Below the pieces are notes generated by a model. That model saw only the letters and a list, made by a program, of their open reading frames with translations. It ran no database searches and was not told the DNA's origin. The position numbers and the translations under genes were made by a program. Positions 17,412 through 24,726 of a stretch of 64,000 nt of DNA are shown piece after piece. How positions within the stretch are numbered: the stretch's first letter is position 1; every line of letters starts with the position of its first letter. The DNA comes from CAVSRC01 sp963730325 (GTDB lineage: Bacteria; Pseudomonadota; Alphaproteobacteria; Rhizobiales; Kaistiaceae): positions 248,001 to 312,000 of the forward strand of contig CAVSRC010000019.1 in assembly GCA_963730325.1 (NCBI GenBank), written 5' to 3'.

Positions 17412-17702
17412 ATGGTCCTGTCCGTCCTCTCCGCCCTCGCCGAGCCGACCCGTCTGGAGGCCATGCGCCTGCTGTCCGATGGCGCGGAGCACTGCGTCTG
17501 CGAGCTGATGCCGGTGCTCGGCGCCACGCAGAGCCGCATGTCGCGCCACATGCAGGTGCTGAAACAGGCGGGGCTGGTCACTGACCGGCGCGACGCACAA
17601 TGGGTGCGCTACCGGCGCAATCCCGACCTGGAGCCGGCCATAACCACGCTGCTCGACGCCGCACTCAGCGTTGCGCCGACGCCAGAGCGGAGTGCCGCAT
17701 GA
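17412..17702 (+). CDS. arsR: ArsR-family metalloregulatory repressor
   Basis: A 96-residue winged-helix repressor. LSALAEPTRLEAMRLL is the family's N-terminal helix pair; the recognition helix is in ATQSRMSRHMQVLKQAGLV; the wing is DRRDAQWVRYR. C28 and C30 in EHCVCELM match the ELCVCDL As(III)/Sb(III)-binding motif of ArsR type 1 sensors, so an arsenical or other soft metal is the likely inducer. The ATG at 17412 follows AAAGGAGAAAGCA, an excellent ribosome-binding site; an in-frame upstream ATG would start inside the promoter. The stop overlaps the start of the permease (ATGA). Confidence 0.92.
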   Translation: MVLSVLSALAEPTRLEAMRLLSDGAEHCVCELMPVLGATQSRMSRHMQVLKQAGLVTDRRDAQWVRYRRNPDLEPAITTLLDAALSVAPTPERSAA

Positions 17703-18760
17703 CCACGGTGCAGACCGGCGATCTGCCGCGGCCGGGCGCACCGGCGGCGTGGCCGTGGGTCGGCGGGCTGATCCTTGCCGCAATCCTCTGGTGGCTCGTC
17801 TATCGGGGCCTCGCCCCCCTCTCCGAATGGCTGACCTCGCTCGCGCCGGTGGCGCGCCAGAGCCATGCGGGCGATGCCCTCGCCTTCTTCTTCTACGACG
17901 TGCCCAAGGTGCTCATGCTGCTCACGGCGATCGTTTTCGCCATGGGCGTGGTGCGCTCGTTTTTCAGCGCCGAGAGGACGCGCGCCCTGCTCTCCGGCAG
18001 GGGGGCCGGCGCCGGCCACGTGATGGCTGCCGGCCTCGGCGTGCTGACGCCGTTCTGCTCGTGCTCGGCGGTGCCGCTGTTCATCGGCTTCGTCTCGGCC
18101 GGCGTGCCGCTCGGCGTCACCTTCTCCTTCCTCATTGCCGCGCCGATGGTCAACGAAGTGGCGCTGGTGCTGCTCTTCGGCCTGGTCGGCTGGCAGGTGG
18201 CGGCGACCTATCTCGCCTTCGGTCTCGGCATTGCCATCGTGGCGGGCTACGTCATCGGCAAGCTGCATGTCGAGGGCTGGTTGCAGGACTGGGTGCGCGA
18301 CATCCAGGTCGGCGATGCGGTCGTCATCGACCACGAGCGGCCGACCATGGCCGAGCGCTTCCACCTCGGCTGGCAGGCGGTGCGCGAGATCGTCGCCAAG
18401 GTGTGGCTTTGGGTGGTCCTTGGCATCGGCATGGGCGCGCTGATCCACGGCTATGTTCCGGAGGCGCTGATGGTGCGCATCATGGGGGCCGACGCCTGGT
18501 GGTCGGTGCCAGCCGCGGTGCTGGTCGGCATTCCGATGTATGCCAATGCGGCGGGCATCATCCCGATCGTCGAAGCGCTCATCGGCAAGGGCGCGGCGCT
18601 CGGCACCGTGCTCGCCTTCATGATGAGCGTCATCGCCCTCTCGCTGCCGGAAATGATCATCCTCAGGCAGGTGCTGACGCTGCGCCTCATCGCCGTCTTC
18701 ATCGGCGTGGTGGGCACCGGCATCCTCGCCGTCGGCTTCCTGTTCAACGCCATCTTCTAG
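17699..18760 (+). CDS. arsP: ArsP/DUF318-type permease (putative organoarsenical efflux)
   Basis: A 353-residue integral membrane protein with about eight hydrophobic segments. The family hallmark is FCSCSAVPLF (C120, C122), within a Gly-rich helix GLGVLTPFCSCSAVP. Another conserved helix is GIPMYANAAGIIPIVEALI, and the region around SFLIAAPMVNEVAL is also typical. Characterised ArsP proteins export trivalent methylated or aromatic arsenicals such as MAs(III); whether this one does is inference, supported by the coupled ArsR with a CVC sensor motif. It overlaps arsR by 4 nt and is 14 bp upstream of the redoxin gene. Confidence 0.85.
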   Translation: MTTVQTGDLPRPGAPAAWPWVGGLILAAILWWLVYRGLAPLSEWLTSLAPVARQSHAGDALAFFFYDVPKVLMLLTAIVFAMGVVRSFFSAERTRALLSGRGAGAGHVMAAGLGVLTPFCSCSAVPLFIGFVSAGVPLGVTFSFLIAAPMVNEVALVLLFGLVGWQVAATYLAFGLGIAIVAGYVIGKLHVEGWLQDWVRDIQVGDAVVIDHERPTMAERFHLGWQAVREIVAKVWLWVVLGIGMGALIHGYVPEALMVRIMGADAWWSVPAAVLVGIPMYANAAGIIPIVEALIGKGAALGTVLAFMMSVIALSLPEMIILRQVLTLRLIAVFIGVVGTGILAVGFLFNAIF

Positions 18761-18774
18761 AGAAGAGAACCGCC

Positions 18775-19011
18775 ATGAAACATGTCAAGGTCTACGGCCC
18801 CGGCTGCAAGCGCTGCGAGGCGACCGCCGAGATGGTCAAGCGTGCGGCGGCCAGGCTCGGCCTCGATGTCGAGGTCGAGAAGGTCACCGACGCGAAGGCG
18901 ATCGCCCAGGCCGGCGTGATGTCGACGCCAGGTGTGGCGGTCGACGGCAAGCTGGTCCATGCCGGCGGCCTGCCGGACGCCACCAAGCTGGAAGGCTGGT
19001 TAGCCGGCTAG
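18775..19011 (+). CDS. Small thioredoxin-fold protein (redox-active disulfide protein 2 family)
   Basis: A 78-residue mini-thioredoxin. The active site GPGCKRC places Cys at residues 11 and 14, and the cis-Pro loop is GVMSTPGVAVDG. Proteins of this type often sit next to ArsP/DUF318 permeases and ArsR regulators. A role in reducing or delivering the permease's thiol-bound substrate, or in keeping its CSC motif reduced, is inferred from context. GAGAAGAG just upstream of the ATG supplies a ribosome-binding site. Confidence 0.87.
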   Translation: MKHVKVYGPGCKRCEATAEMVKRAAARLGLDVEVEKVTDAKAIAQAGVMSTPGVAVDGKLVHAGGLPDATKLEGWLAG

Positions 19012-19034
19012 GAAGCTGCTGCTGCGCCGCTGAT

Positions 19035-19415
19035 CTACACGTCGCCGGGCTTGTCGGGCTGCCCACCGCCCGGCGCGCCGCCCGCCGGGGTTGCCGGCTC
19101 GCCGGCGCCGGGCATTTCCAGCGGCGAACGATAGGGCGTTCCGGTGCGGGCGATGGCCGCGCGCAGGCGCTCGGCACCCGGCGCCTCGGCATCCGCGGTC
19201 GCCGGTTTCGCGGCGCGTTTCGGCTTTGCGGCCTTGCGTGCGGCTTTTGCCGGTGCCCGCCGCTTGGGCGCCGCTGGCGTCGGCGCCACGGGGGCAGGTT
19301 CCTTCTTGGCGGGTGTCGCGACCGGCTCGACATGGAAGCCGATCCCCATCTCGACCAGAACCTTCGAAACCGCTTCGAAACCGTCGGCCGCAAATGTCAG
19401 GCGTATGTCCGTCAT
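19035..19415 (-). CDS. Ala/Pro/Lys-rich protein of unknown function
   Basis: A 126-residue protein. The first 30 residues (MTDIRLTFAADGFEAVSKVL then VEMGIGFHVEPV) look like a short alpha/beta element. The middle is a low-complexity basic stretch of Lys, Arg, Ala and Pro (KRRAPAKAARKAAKPKRAAK) resembling histone-H1-like tails; the end is Gly/Pro-rich with GERLRAAIARTG-like helix before it. The ATG at 19415 follows AAGGAGGAGGGACACC, a very strong ribosome-binding site, so I regard it as real. Nucleic-acid binding is possible from the basic tail but unproven. It is convergent with the arsP operon. Confidence 0.6.
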   Translation of the reverse strand: MTDIRLTFAADGFEAVSKVLVEMGIGFHVEPVATPAKKEPAPVAPTPAAPKRRAPAKAARKAAKPKRAAKPATADAEAPGAERLRAAIARTGTPYRSPLEMPGAGEPATPAGGAPGGGQPDKPGDV

Positions 19416-19556
19416 GGTGTCCCTCCTCCTTGCCGCAGTCACGCTAGGGCGCAAACGTGATCATACGTTGACGCCGGCAATTTGATCCGCGCTGCCATCC
19501 GGCCAGTGGACCGACAGCTTGACCGGACTATTTTGCCGGGACAGCGTGGAGCACCG

Positions 19557-20285
19557 ATGGCAGAGAACAGCCGAACAGAAGATGGCACCCCGGCGGCCGA
19601 GGGAGCGGCGCCTGCCGTTTCCGCGCCGCCCGCTCCGATGCTGGTGGCACAGGGCGGTCCGCCTTCGGCCGGTATTCCTTCGTCTCGGACAGATGTCTTC
19701 GGCATTGGCGCTTCGGCCGTCGGCCATCTGCTGATCGGGCTCTTGATCTTCGGCTCGCTGAGCTGGGTCGGCAAGCCGCCCGAGGTCATCCCGGTGAAGC
19801 TGATTCCGGCCGATCAGGCCGCGCAGAAGCCGAAACCCCTGCCGGAGAAGACGTCAGCAGCGCAACAGAAACAGGCCGCCGCGCAGCACAGGCCCTCCCC
19901 TCCAGCCAAGGCGGAGGCCGGTAATTCGGCAAAGACCAAGCCATCGTGGCAGGACGTCGCGGCGGCGCTCGGCATGTCGTCGTTCGGCCGCAAGACGGAC
20001 TTGCCGAAGCAGCTTCTGGCCGACCTCGGCGCCCAGGCAAAGCGCTGCTGGCACGTTCCCGACGGCTGGAGCGATCCGCGTCAGGTGTCGGTGACGCTGC
20101 GCTTTCAACTTCAGCCCGACGGCAGCCTTGCCGGCGATCCGGCCGTGGTCGAGTTTCCCGCCACGCCGATCGGGGCGGCGGCGGCCAAGTCGGCGATGGA
20201 CGCCGTCAGGCAATGTGGGCCTTACCGCCTGCCGGCGGCACAATATGAGCAGTGGAAGGACATCCAGCTCGAACTGGCGCCGTGA
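19557..20285 (+). CDS. TolA/TonB-like energy-transducer protein
   Basis: A 242-residue protein with an acidic/Ala-rich N-terminus, one membrane anchor (FGIGASAVGHLLIGLLIFGS), and a Pro/Lys/Ala/Gln-rich periplasmic spacer (QAAQKPKPLPEKTSAAQQKQ). The C-terminal domain, with AKRCWHVPDGWSDPRQVSVT and LRFQLQPDGSLAGDP, matches the TolA/TonB C-terminal fold. The two Cys (KRCW and RQCGPY) are those often seen paired in TolA domains. No tolB, tolQ/R or exbB/D gene is adjacent, so partners must be encoded elsewhere. I start at the ATG at 19557; upstream in-frame codons lack support. Confidence 0.65.
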   Translation: MAENSRTEDGTPAAEGAAPAVSAPPAPMLVAQGGPPSAGIPSSRTDVFGIGASAVGHLLIGLLIFGSLSWVGKPPEVIPVKLIPADQAAQKPKPLPEKTSAAQQKQAAAQHRPSPPAKAEAGNSAKTKPSWQDVAAALGMSSFGRKTDLPKQLLADLGAQAKRCWHVPDGWSDPRQVSVTLRFQLQPDGSLAGDPAVVEFPATPIGAAAAKSAMDAVRQCGPYRLPAAQYEQWKDIQLELAP

Positions 20286-20413
20286 TCCTTCGAGGGCTGC
20301 CTTCGGCAGCCGCCTCAGGATGAGGTGTTCCACACTATTCCTCATGGTGAGGTGCCCGGCGTAGCCGGGCCTCGAACCACGCGGGCTGCCTTCGGCAGCC
20401 GCCTCAGGATGAG
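20285..20413. repeat. Intergenic palindromic repeat, two units
   Basis: The module GGCTGCC-TTC-GGCAGCC followed by GCCTCAGGATGAG occurs twice, at 20295-20322 and 20394-20413, with GTGCCCGGCGTAGCCGGGCCTCGAA between them. It is of the ATCCTTCGAG..CTCAGGATGAG style of dispersed repeat common in alphaproteobacteria. It fills the gap between the TolA-like gene and the convergent SMP-30 gene, and its right edge supplies the SMP-30 stop codon (20404-20406). It probably acts as a bidirectional transcription end. Confidence 0.6.
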
Positions 20414-21312
20414 CCGTCGCGGAAGCGGGCCACCGGCGCGCCGGCCACCGGGCTCCTGCCGATCAGCGTCACGCCGGTCAGCGGATACTCTTCCAGCATC
20501 TCCGGCGTGCGGCCGGTCGTGAGACTGGTGACGAACAGCGTCTTCATGTCCGGCCCGCCGAAGCACGGCATGGTGGGTGCCGCCAGCGGTACGGGATAGT
20601 GCGCGACCAGCCGGCCGTCGGCGTCGTAGCGGTTCAGCCTCTGGGCGGAGATGCCGGCGCTCCAGTAGCAGCCCTCGACGTCGGTGGCGCCGCCATCGGG
20701 CCGCCCGTCGGCGTCGGTAATGCCGGCGACGATGCGCGTGCGATCGCCGATTTCGCCGGTCGCCGGATCGAAACGCCAGCGGTCGATCCAGGCGCCGCTC
20801 GAATCGGTGTGGAACATGCTCCGCCCGTCGGCACTCCACGCCAGGCCGTTGCTGGTGATCAGCCCCTCGACCTTCTTCTCGACGCGGCCGCTGCCATCGA
20901 CGCGATAGAGGGATGCGATCGGCTTGCGCTCGCTGGCGGGCTTGCCGCGATTGTCCATGGAGCCGACCCAGAAGGCGCCGTCGGGGCCGACCTTGCCGTC
21001 GTTGAGGCGGGTATCGGGATTGCCGTCCTCGATGGCGCAAAGCGGCTGGAACGCGCCGGTCGCGCGGTCGAACAGGCCGACCTCGTGGCGGAGCGCCACA
21101 ACCAGCCTGCCGTGCTCGCTCAGGCCGAACGAACCGACTTCGCTCGGGAAGCGCCACGCTTTCGCCGCGCCGCTCGCCAGATCGACGCTGTGGATCGTCC
21201 GGTTGAGAATATCCTCGAAGAGGAGCGCATTTTCGCGGTCGTCATAGACCGGGCTCTCGCCGAGATCGCAACGGATGGTTTCGTCGAGCGGCTTGAGATC
21301 GAGCACAGGCAT
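20404..21312 (-). CDS. SMP-30/gluconolactonase family lactonase
   Basis: A 302-residue six-bladed propeller of the SMP-30/GNL/luciferin-regenerating family. The metal-binding glutamate is in LGESPVYDD near residue 18, the Asn segment is LNDGKVGPDGAFWVGSM, a further ligand region is ITSNGLAWSADG, and the aspartate segment is DADGRPDGGATDVEGCYW. These enzymes hydrolyse aldonolactones, typically in sugar oxidation; the specific sugar is not deducible. The ATG at 21312 begins the domain. The last codons and the stop lie in the intergenic repeat, so the original C-terminus may have been altered. No sugar genes adjoin it. Confidence 0.85.
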   Translation of the reverse strand: MPVLDLKPLDETIRCDLGESPVYDDRENALLFEDILNRTIHSVDLASGAAKAWRFPSEVGSFGLSEHGRLVVALRHEVGLFDRATGAFQPLCAIEDGNPDTRLNDGKVGPDGAFWVGSMDNRGKPASERKPIASLYRVDGSGRVEKKVEGLITSNGLAWSADGRSMFHTDSSGAWIDRWRFDPATGEIGDRTRIVAGITDADGRPDGGATDVEGCYWSAGISAQRLNRYDADGRLVAHYPVPLAAPTMPCFGGPDMKTLFVTSLTTGRTPEMLEEYPLTGVTLIGRSPVAGAPVARFRDGSS

Positions 21313-21391
21313 CCTCCCCAATCGATATTGGAGCAGTATGCCTATCAGGCGCGGACGGCGGCGGGTAGGCCGCCGCCCGCGTGTCGCGGTT

Positions 21392-24300
21392 CTAGAGCCA
21401 CGGCTTCTGCTTGCAGACGCCGTCGGGCTGCGTGTGCACCTGGTTCTTCTTGCACTTGGCGACGCACTTGCCCTGCCAGATCTCGTTCGGCGGCGGGCAC
21501 AGGGCACTGCAGGCGCCGTTCGGCGGGGTGTGGAACTGGCCGGCCGGGCACTTGGCGACGCACTTGCCCTGCCAGATCTCCTTCGGCGGCAGGCACAGCG
21601 TGCCCGGCGGCGGCAGGATGATCTGCGGCTTGCAGGCGCCGTTCGGCGGCGTGTGCACCTGGTTGGGCGGGCACTTGGCGACGCACTTGCCCTGCCAGAT
21701 CTCCTTCGGCGGCAGGCACAGCGTACCCGGCGGCGGCAGGATGATCTGCGGCTTGCAGGCGCCGTTCGGCGGCGTGTGGACCTGGTTGGGCGGGCACTTG
21801 GCGACGCACTTGCCCTGCCAGATCTCCTTCGGCGGCAGGCACAGCGTACCCGGCGGCGGCAGGATGATCTGCGGCTTGCAGGCGCCGTTCGGCGGCGTGT
21901 GGACCTGGTTGGGCGGGCACTTGGCGACGCACTTGCCCTGCCAGATCTCCTTCGGCGGCAGGCACAGCGTGCCCGGCGGCGGCAGGATGATCTGCGGCTT
22001 GCAGGCGCCGTTGGGTGGCGTGTGGACCTGGTTGGGCGGGCACTTGTTGACGCACTTGCCCTGCCAGATCTCCTTCGGCGGCAGGCAGAACGTGCCCGGC
22101 GGCGGCAGGATGATCTGCGGCTTGCAGGCGCCGTTGGGTGGCGTGTGGACCTGGTTGGGCGGGCACTTGGCGACGCACTTGCCCTGCCAGATCTCCTTCG
22201 GCGGCAGGCACAACGTACCCGGCGGCGGCAGGATGATCTGCGGCTTGCAGGCGCCGTTCGGCGGGGTGTGGAACTGGAAGGGCGGGCACTTGGCGACGCA
22301 TTTGCCCTGCCAGATCTCCTTCGGCGGCAGGCAGAACGTGCCCGGCGGCGGCAGGATGATCTGCGGCTTGCAGGCGCCGTTCGGCGGGGTGTGCACCTGA
22401 TTGGGCGGGCACTTGGGCAGGCATTGGCCGTTCCAGATCTCCTGTCCGGGCGGGCAGAACTTGCCTGGCGGAATGATGATCTTGGGCTTGCACACGCCGT
22501 TCGGCGGGGTGTGGAACTGACCCGGCGGGCACTTGGGCACGCACTGGCCCTTCCACTTCTCCTTGCCGGGCGGGCACCCCTGCGGCGGCGGCTGGCAGGC
22601 GCCGTTGCCGAAGATCATGCCGAGCGGGCACCAGCACAGGCCGTTGGGCAGGGTGACCATGTTGGGCGGGCAAGACTGCTGCGGCACGCAGGCGCCGTTG
22701 AAGAAGACCTTGTTGGGCGGGCATGCGCACTGGCCGTTGGGCTGCTTGTACATGCCCGGCGGGCAGCTGATCGGGAAGCACTGGCCCTTGTAGTAGAAGC
22801 TACCCGGCGGACAGCTCACCGGCGGCGGCACGCACTGGCCGTTGTGGACGTAGTAGCCCGGAGGACAGGTCGGGTAGACGCACTGCCCCTGCTGATAGGT
22901 CGTGCCGGGCGGGCAGGTCGGGATGATGATGCACTGGCTGCCGTCGAAATAGGTTCCGGGCGGGCAGGTTGCCGTGGGCGGAGCGGGCTCGGCGCCGGCG
23001 CAGGGCAGCGTCGCGATCGCGCCCATATAGCCACGGAAATCGGCGAGGCCGGCCTGGTCGTTGTAGTCGACGAACCAGCTCGCCGTCGGCGGCGTGTTCT
23101 GCGGCTGGACGAGGTCGGTGTCGTTGCCCTGCAGGCCGTCGACATAGGGGAACGTCCCCGGCGCGGCCGAGGGATCGCCGGTATCGAGGAGACGGCCGCC
23201 GGTGGACCAGACGGTCGCGTTGCAGGCATCGAAATCGACGACGGAACTCTCGCCCTGCTGGCCGTAGCCGTAGCTGAGGGCGACGCCGCCGTCGGCGTTG
23301 TTGTAGTTCGGCGCCATGCCGACCGAATATTGCTCGGTCGTCGGCTGCCATTGGCCGGGCCCCTCGGGCAGGAAGCGCAGCACGCGGTTCTGGCCGCCAT
23401 TGGCCAGCGCATACATGGAATAGTCGCCGGTGGTGGCGCCGCGCTCGGCCAGGTACATGCGGCCTTCGCCGTCGAAGGCGATCGAGGTGATCTCGACGCC
23501 GTCCTGGAGCGAGGGCACCTCGACTTCCATGCGGGTGTTGCCGGAAACGGTCCCGTTCGGATTGATGCGCACCGACCAGACCTGCGGCCCCTGCGCGATG
23601 GAATAGAACAGGCGGTTATGGTGCACGGCGAGCGCAAAGACGCGGCGCGCCGGCGGCGCGAAGCCCCAGCTCGCGGGGCTGGTGGTATCGAATGCCGGGC
23701 TGTTGATGTCGACCGGGTATGACGGCGCCAGCGGGAGCGGCGACAGGCCGGCGTCGGGCCGGCCTTCGACACCGTGGTCGAAGGTCCCCTGCCGGGAGCC
23801 GTCGAGGCCGTAGCGATAGACGATGCCGGTAGAGCGGTCGGCGGCGAATATCTGCCGGGTCGCCGGGTCGTAAGCGAGCCCGCCGAGCGATGCCGGGCTG
23901 CCTGCCGCCGTATCGACGGTGGCGAACAGCGACACCTCGCCGGTCGTGCCGTCAACGCGCCAGATGGAACCGGGGCTGCCGCCGAGTTCCGGCGGGCCGA
24001 ACTGTCCGGGCACGAACTGGGCGCCCGGCTGGCCGCGCTCTACACGCTTCAACTGGCCGCTGGGATCGGCAATGCCGAGCGACAGGCCGTAGACCGACGT
24101 CGCCGCCAGATAGATGTCGGGATTTTCGGCATCGTCGAGGGCGACGCCGAAGACCTGGCCGACGTCGCTGGGCGTGACGGTGAAGGGCTTGGGCGCCACG
24201 CTCTCGGCGCCCTGGGGCCCGAGCACGGTGAGATCGACGACGCGGGCCGAGGCGCCGCCGGGGTCGATGCCGACATAATCGAACGGGTCGGCGCCTTCCG

Positions 24301-24496
24301 GCGCCTGGCTGACGGCGACGCCGGCAAAGCCGGTGACGACGGCATAGCCGGGCTGGACGATCGCCTCCTGCGCCGCGGCGGCTGCGGCAAAACCGGTTGC
24401 CAATGCAACGGCCGCCGCGCCGATCAGCGATGACCTCAGGTGACGAATGATCGCCGACTCAACCGAAGATGAAGCTGTCGCCCCGTTCCCGTTCAC
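21392..24496 (-). CDS. Large secreted beta-propeller protein with a Cys-rich repeat tail
   Basis: A 1034-residue protein. The start is GTG at 24496, behind GGGAGGATCCA; no ATG fits before the signal peptide (RSSLIGAAAVALATGFAAAA, cleaved near AAAQ). Residues about 45-505 look like an SMP-30/NHL-type propeller: VGIDPGGASARVVDL, IYLAATSVYGL, GSIWRVDGTTGEVSLFATV, GGLAYDPATRQIFAADRSTG, ITSIAFDGEGRMYLAERGA. Residues 510-709 carry diverse CPPG..(Y/W)..GQC modules, then seven nearly identical 41-residue units (710-996) with core PPKEIWQGKCVAKCPPNQVH, then a degenerate end. Tail cysteines are evenly spaced and probably all disulfide-bonded. It is likely extracellular or surface-bound; its ligand is unknown. 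A second propeller gene (SMP-30) lies just downstream. Confidence 0.85.
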   Translation of the reverse strand: MNGNGATASSSVESAIIRHLRSSLIGAAAVALATGFAAAAAAQEAIVQPGYAVVTGFAGVAVSQAPEGADPFDYVGIDPGGASARVVDLTVLGPQGAESVAPKPFTVTPSDVGQVFGVALDDAENPDIYLAATSVYGLSLGIADPSGQLKRVERGQPGAQFVPGQFGPPELGGSPGSIWRVDGTTGEVSLFATVDTAAGSPASLGGLAYDPATRQIFAADRSTGIVYRYGLDGSRQGTFDHGVEGRPDAGLSPLPLAPSYPVDINSPAFDTTSPASWGFAPPARRVFALAVHHNRLFYSIAQGPQVWSVRINPNGTVSGNTRMEVEVPSLQDGVEITSIAFDGEGRMYLAERGATTGDYSMYALANGGQNRVLRFLPEGPGQWQPTTEQYSVGMAPNYNNADGGVALSYGYGQQGESSVVDFDACNATVWSTGGRLLDTGDPSAAPGTFPYVDGLQGNDTDLVQPQNTPPTASWFVDYNDQAGLADFRGYMGAIATLPCAGAEPAPPTATCPPGTYFDGSQCIIIPTCPPGTTYQQGQCVYPTCPPGYYVHNGQCVPPPVSCPPGSFYYKGQCFPISCPPGMYKQPNGQCACPPNKVFFNGACVPQQSCPPNMVTLPNGLCWCPLGMIFGNGACQPPPQGCPPGKEKWKGQCVPKCPPGQFHTPPNGVCKPKIIIPPGKFCPPGQEIWNGQCLPKCPPNQVHTPPNGACKPQIILPPPGTFCLPPKEIWQGKCVAKCPPFQFHTPPNGACKPQIILPPPGTLCLPPKEIWQGKCVAKCPPNQVHTPPNGACKPQIILPPPGTFCLPPKEIWQGKCVNKCPPNQVHTPPNGACKPQIILPPPGTLCLPPKEIWQGKCVAKCPPNQVHTPPNGACKPQIILPPPGTLCLPPKEIWQGKCVAKCPPNQVHTPPNGACKPQIILPPPGTLCLPPKEIWQGKCVAKCPPNQVHTPPNGACKPQIILPPPGTLCLPPKEIWQGKCVAKCPAGQFHTPPNGACSALCPPPNEIWQGKCVAKCKKNQVHTQPDGVCKQKPWL
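21509..22369 (-). repeat. Tandem repeat, seven units of 123 bp, inside the propeller gene
   Basis: Seven direct units of 123 bp (41 codons) are in frame and almost identical, marked by the recurring GTGCCCGGCGGCGGCAGG or GTACCCGGCGGCGGCAGG at about 21600, 21724, 21847, 21968, 22091, 22215 and 22338. Differences are mostly synonymous (GTG/GTA) or conservative (Leu/Phe before Cys, one Ala to Asn). Such homogeneity implies recent expansion or ongoing recombination, and the copy number could vary between strains or be misassembled. Confidence 0.92.
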
Positions 24497-24726
24497 TGGA
24501 TCCTCCCCGACCCGCCATGGCCCTGTCGCAAGCAGCGACAAGGCAACAGCAACAACCAATGAAATTCGCCGTGCAGCGCATCCTGCACGCTATACGAACA
24601 CTATTCGAGCAGTTTCTGGCTCGTATGAACCGTGCGGTCAGTGAGGTTGGTCACAGCCGTACACATTCGAAAAATTGTATTTGTTCAATAATACGTTCGT
24701 GTCGCCTTTGCCCGCGGGGCAATGCT

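Noticed and set aside
21411..22400. Long plus-strand open frame of repeated HLPCQISFGG units opposite the propeller repeat
   Set aside because: It is the mirror image of the tandem repeat in another frame; the minus-strand frame has the signal peptide, start site and matching propeller.
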